DNA from: an uncultured Butyricicoccus sp.
Lineage (GTDB): Bacteria > Bacillota > Clostridia > Oscillospirales > Butyricicoccaceae
Direction: 5' to 3'
DNA: 5,313 nucleotides
NCBI GenBank assembly: GCA_959018045.1
Contig: CAUEJN010000090.1
Span: forward strand, 1-5,313
Of this stretch, positions 5,181-5,313 are shown piece after piece (within the stretch, counting starts at the first letter, position 1; each line of letters opens with the position of its first letter). The translations under genes were made by a program, and so were the position numbers. The notes beneath the pieces were generated by a model that worked only from the letters and a program-made list of their open reading frames with translations, did no database searches and was not told where the DNA came from.

Positions 5181-5313
5181 CAGGATAAAGCGACAGACGA
5201 AAAGAGGGAAACTAAACTTCATGAGATACTAGAACAAATTTTGTTTTGTGAACAGCCGCAAAAATATAGAAAATATTTTGTTAAATAAATCGTTGAAAAT
5301 CACCCTTTTCCCC
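5181..5313. other. AT-rich non-coding region upstream of the phospholipase-family promoter
   Basis: No credible gene is seen here. The stretch contains a 13-bp palindrome AACAAATTTTGTT at 5233-5245 and the palindrome AAAATATTTT at 5270-5279. Either could be an operator or UP-like element for the promoter at 5175-5180, or simply reflect AT-rich composition. The window ends before the next gene. Confidence 0.4.

Noticed and set aside
4752..5288. Plus-strand open frame of 178 codons opposite the phospholipase-family gene
   Set aside because: It is antisense to a gene with full metal-binding motifs, has no recognisable domain and runs through that gene's promoter.

Overview
The window looks like chromosomal DNA of an anaerobic Firmicute, most likely a gut clostridium of the Oscillospirales type. 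This placement is inferred from gene content (iron-containing alcohol dehydrogenase, cytosolic zinc-dependent phospholipase-C-like protein, Amidase_6 protein), purine-rich AAGGAG-type ribosome binding sites, and GC-rich genes separated by AT-rich promoters. No 16S or other marker gene is present to confirm it.

From left to right: (1) Positions 1-785, plus strand, are AT-rich. They hold the tail of an upstream reading frame and, in the same frame after a single TAA, a papain-like Amidase_6 domain ORF that lacks a visible ribosome binding site and may be the 3' part of a broken gene. (2) A perfect 15-bp hairpin (865-898) with A and T tracts on both sides ends this gene and the convergent minus-strand unit. 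(3) Positions 907-3001, minus strand, form a two-gene unit: an iron-containing alcohol dehydrogenase followed 34 bases later by a type I (cytoplasmic) L-asparaginase, driven by an extended -10 promoter near 3072-3080. (4) Positions 3002-3599 are a 600-bp gap that is not empty. A divergent plus-strand unit has a promoter (3160-3191), a very good ribosome binding site, a small ORF starting at 3274 and a strong terminator (3509-3534). The ORF stops after 18 codons, but a protein-like frame continues in the -1 frame to 3491, so this looks like a small gene carrying one frameshift. (5) Positions 3600-4148, minus strand, encode a YgjP-like (DUF45) metallopeptidase. (6) Positions 4218-5138, minus strand, encode a zinc-dependent phospholipase-C-family protein with its own promoter. 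A terminator-like hairpin lies between it and the peptidase gene. (7) Positions 5181-5313 are AT-rich, non-coding upstream DNA.

Most of the window is ordinary housekeeping or accessory metabolism. Alcohol dehydrogenase and asparaginase are probably co-transcribed, but no shared pathway is evident. I see no CRISPR array, tRNA, rRNA, insertion sequence or clear defence system. The two places that deserve a second look are the frameshifted small gene at 3274-3491 and the possibly truncated, compositionally distinct amidase gene at the left edge.
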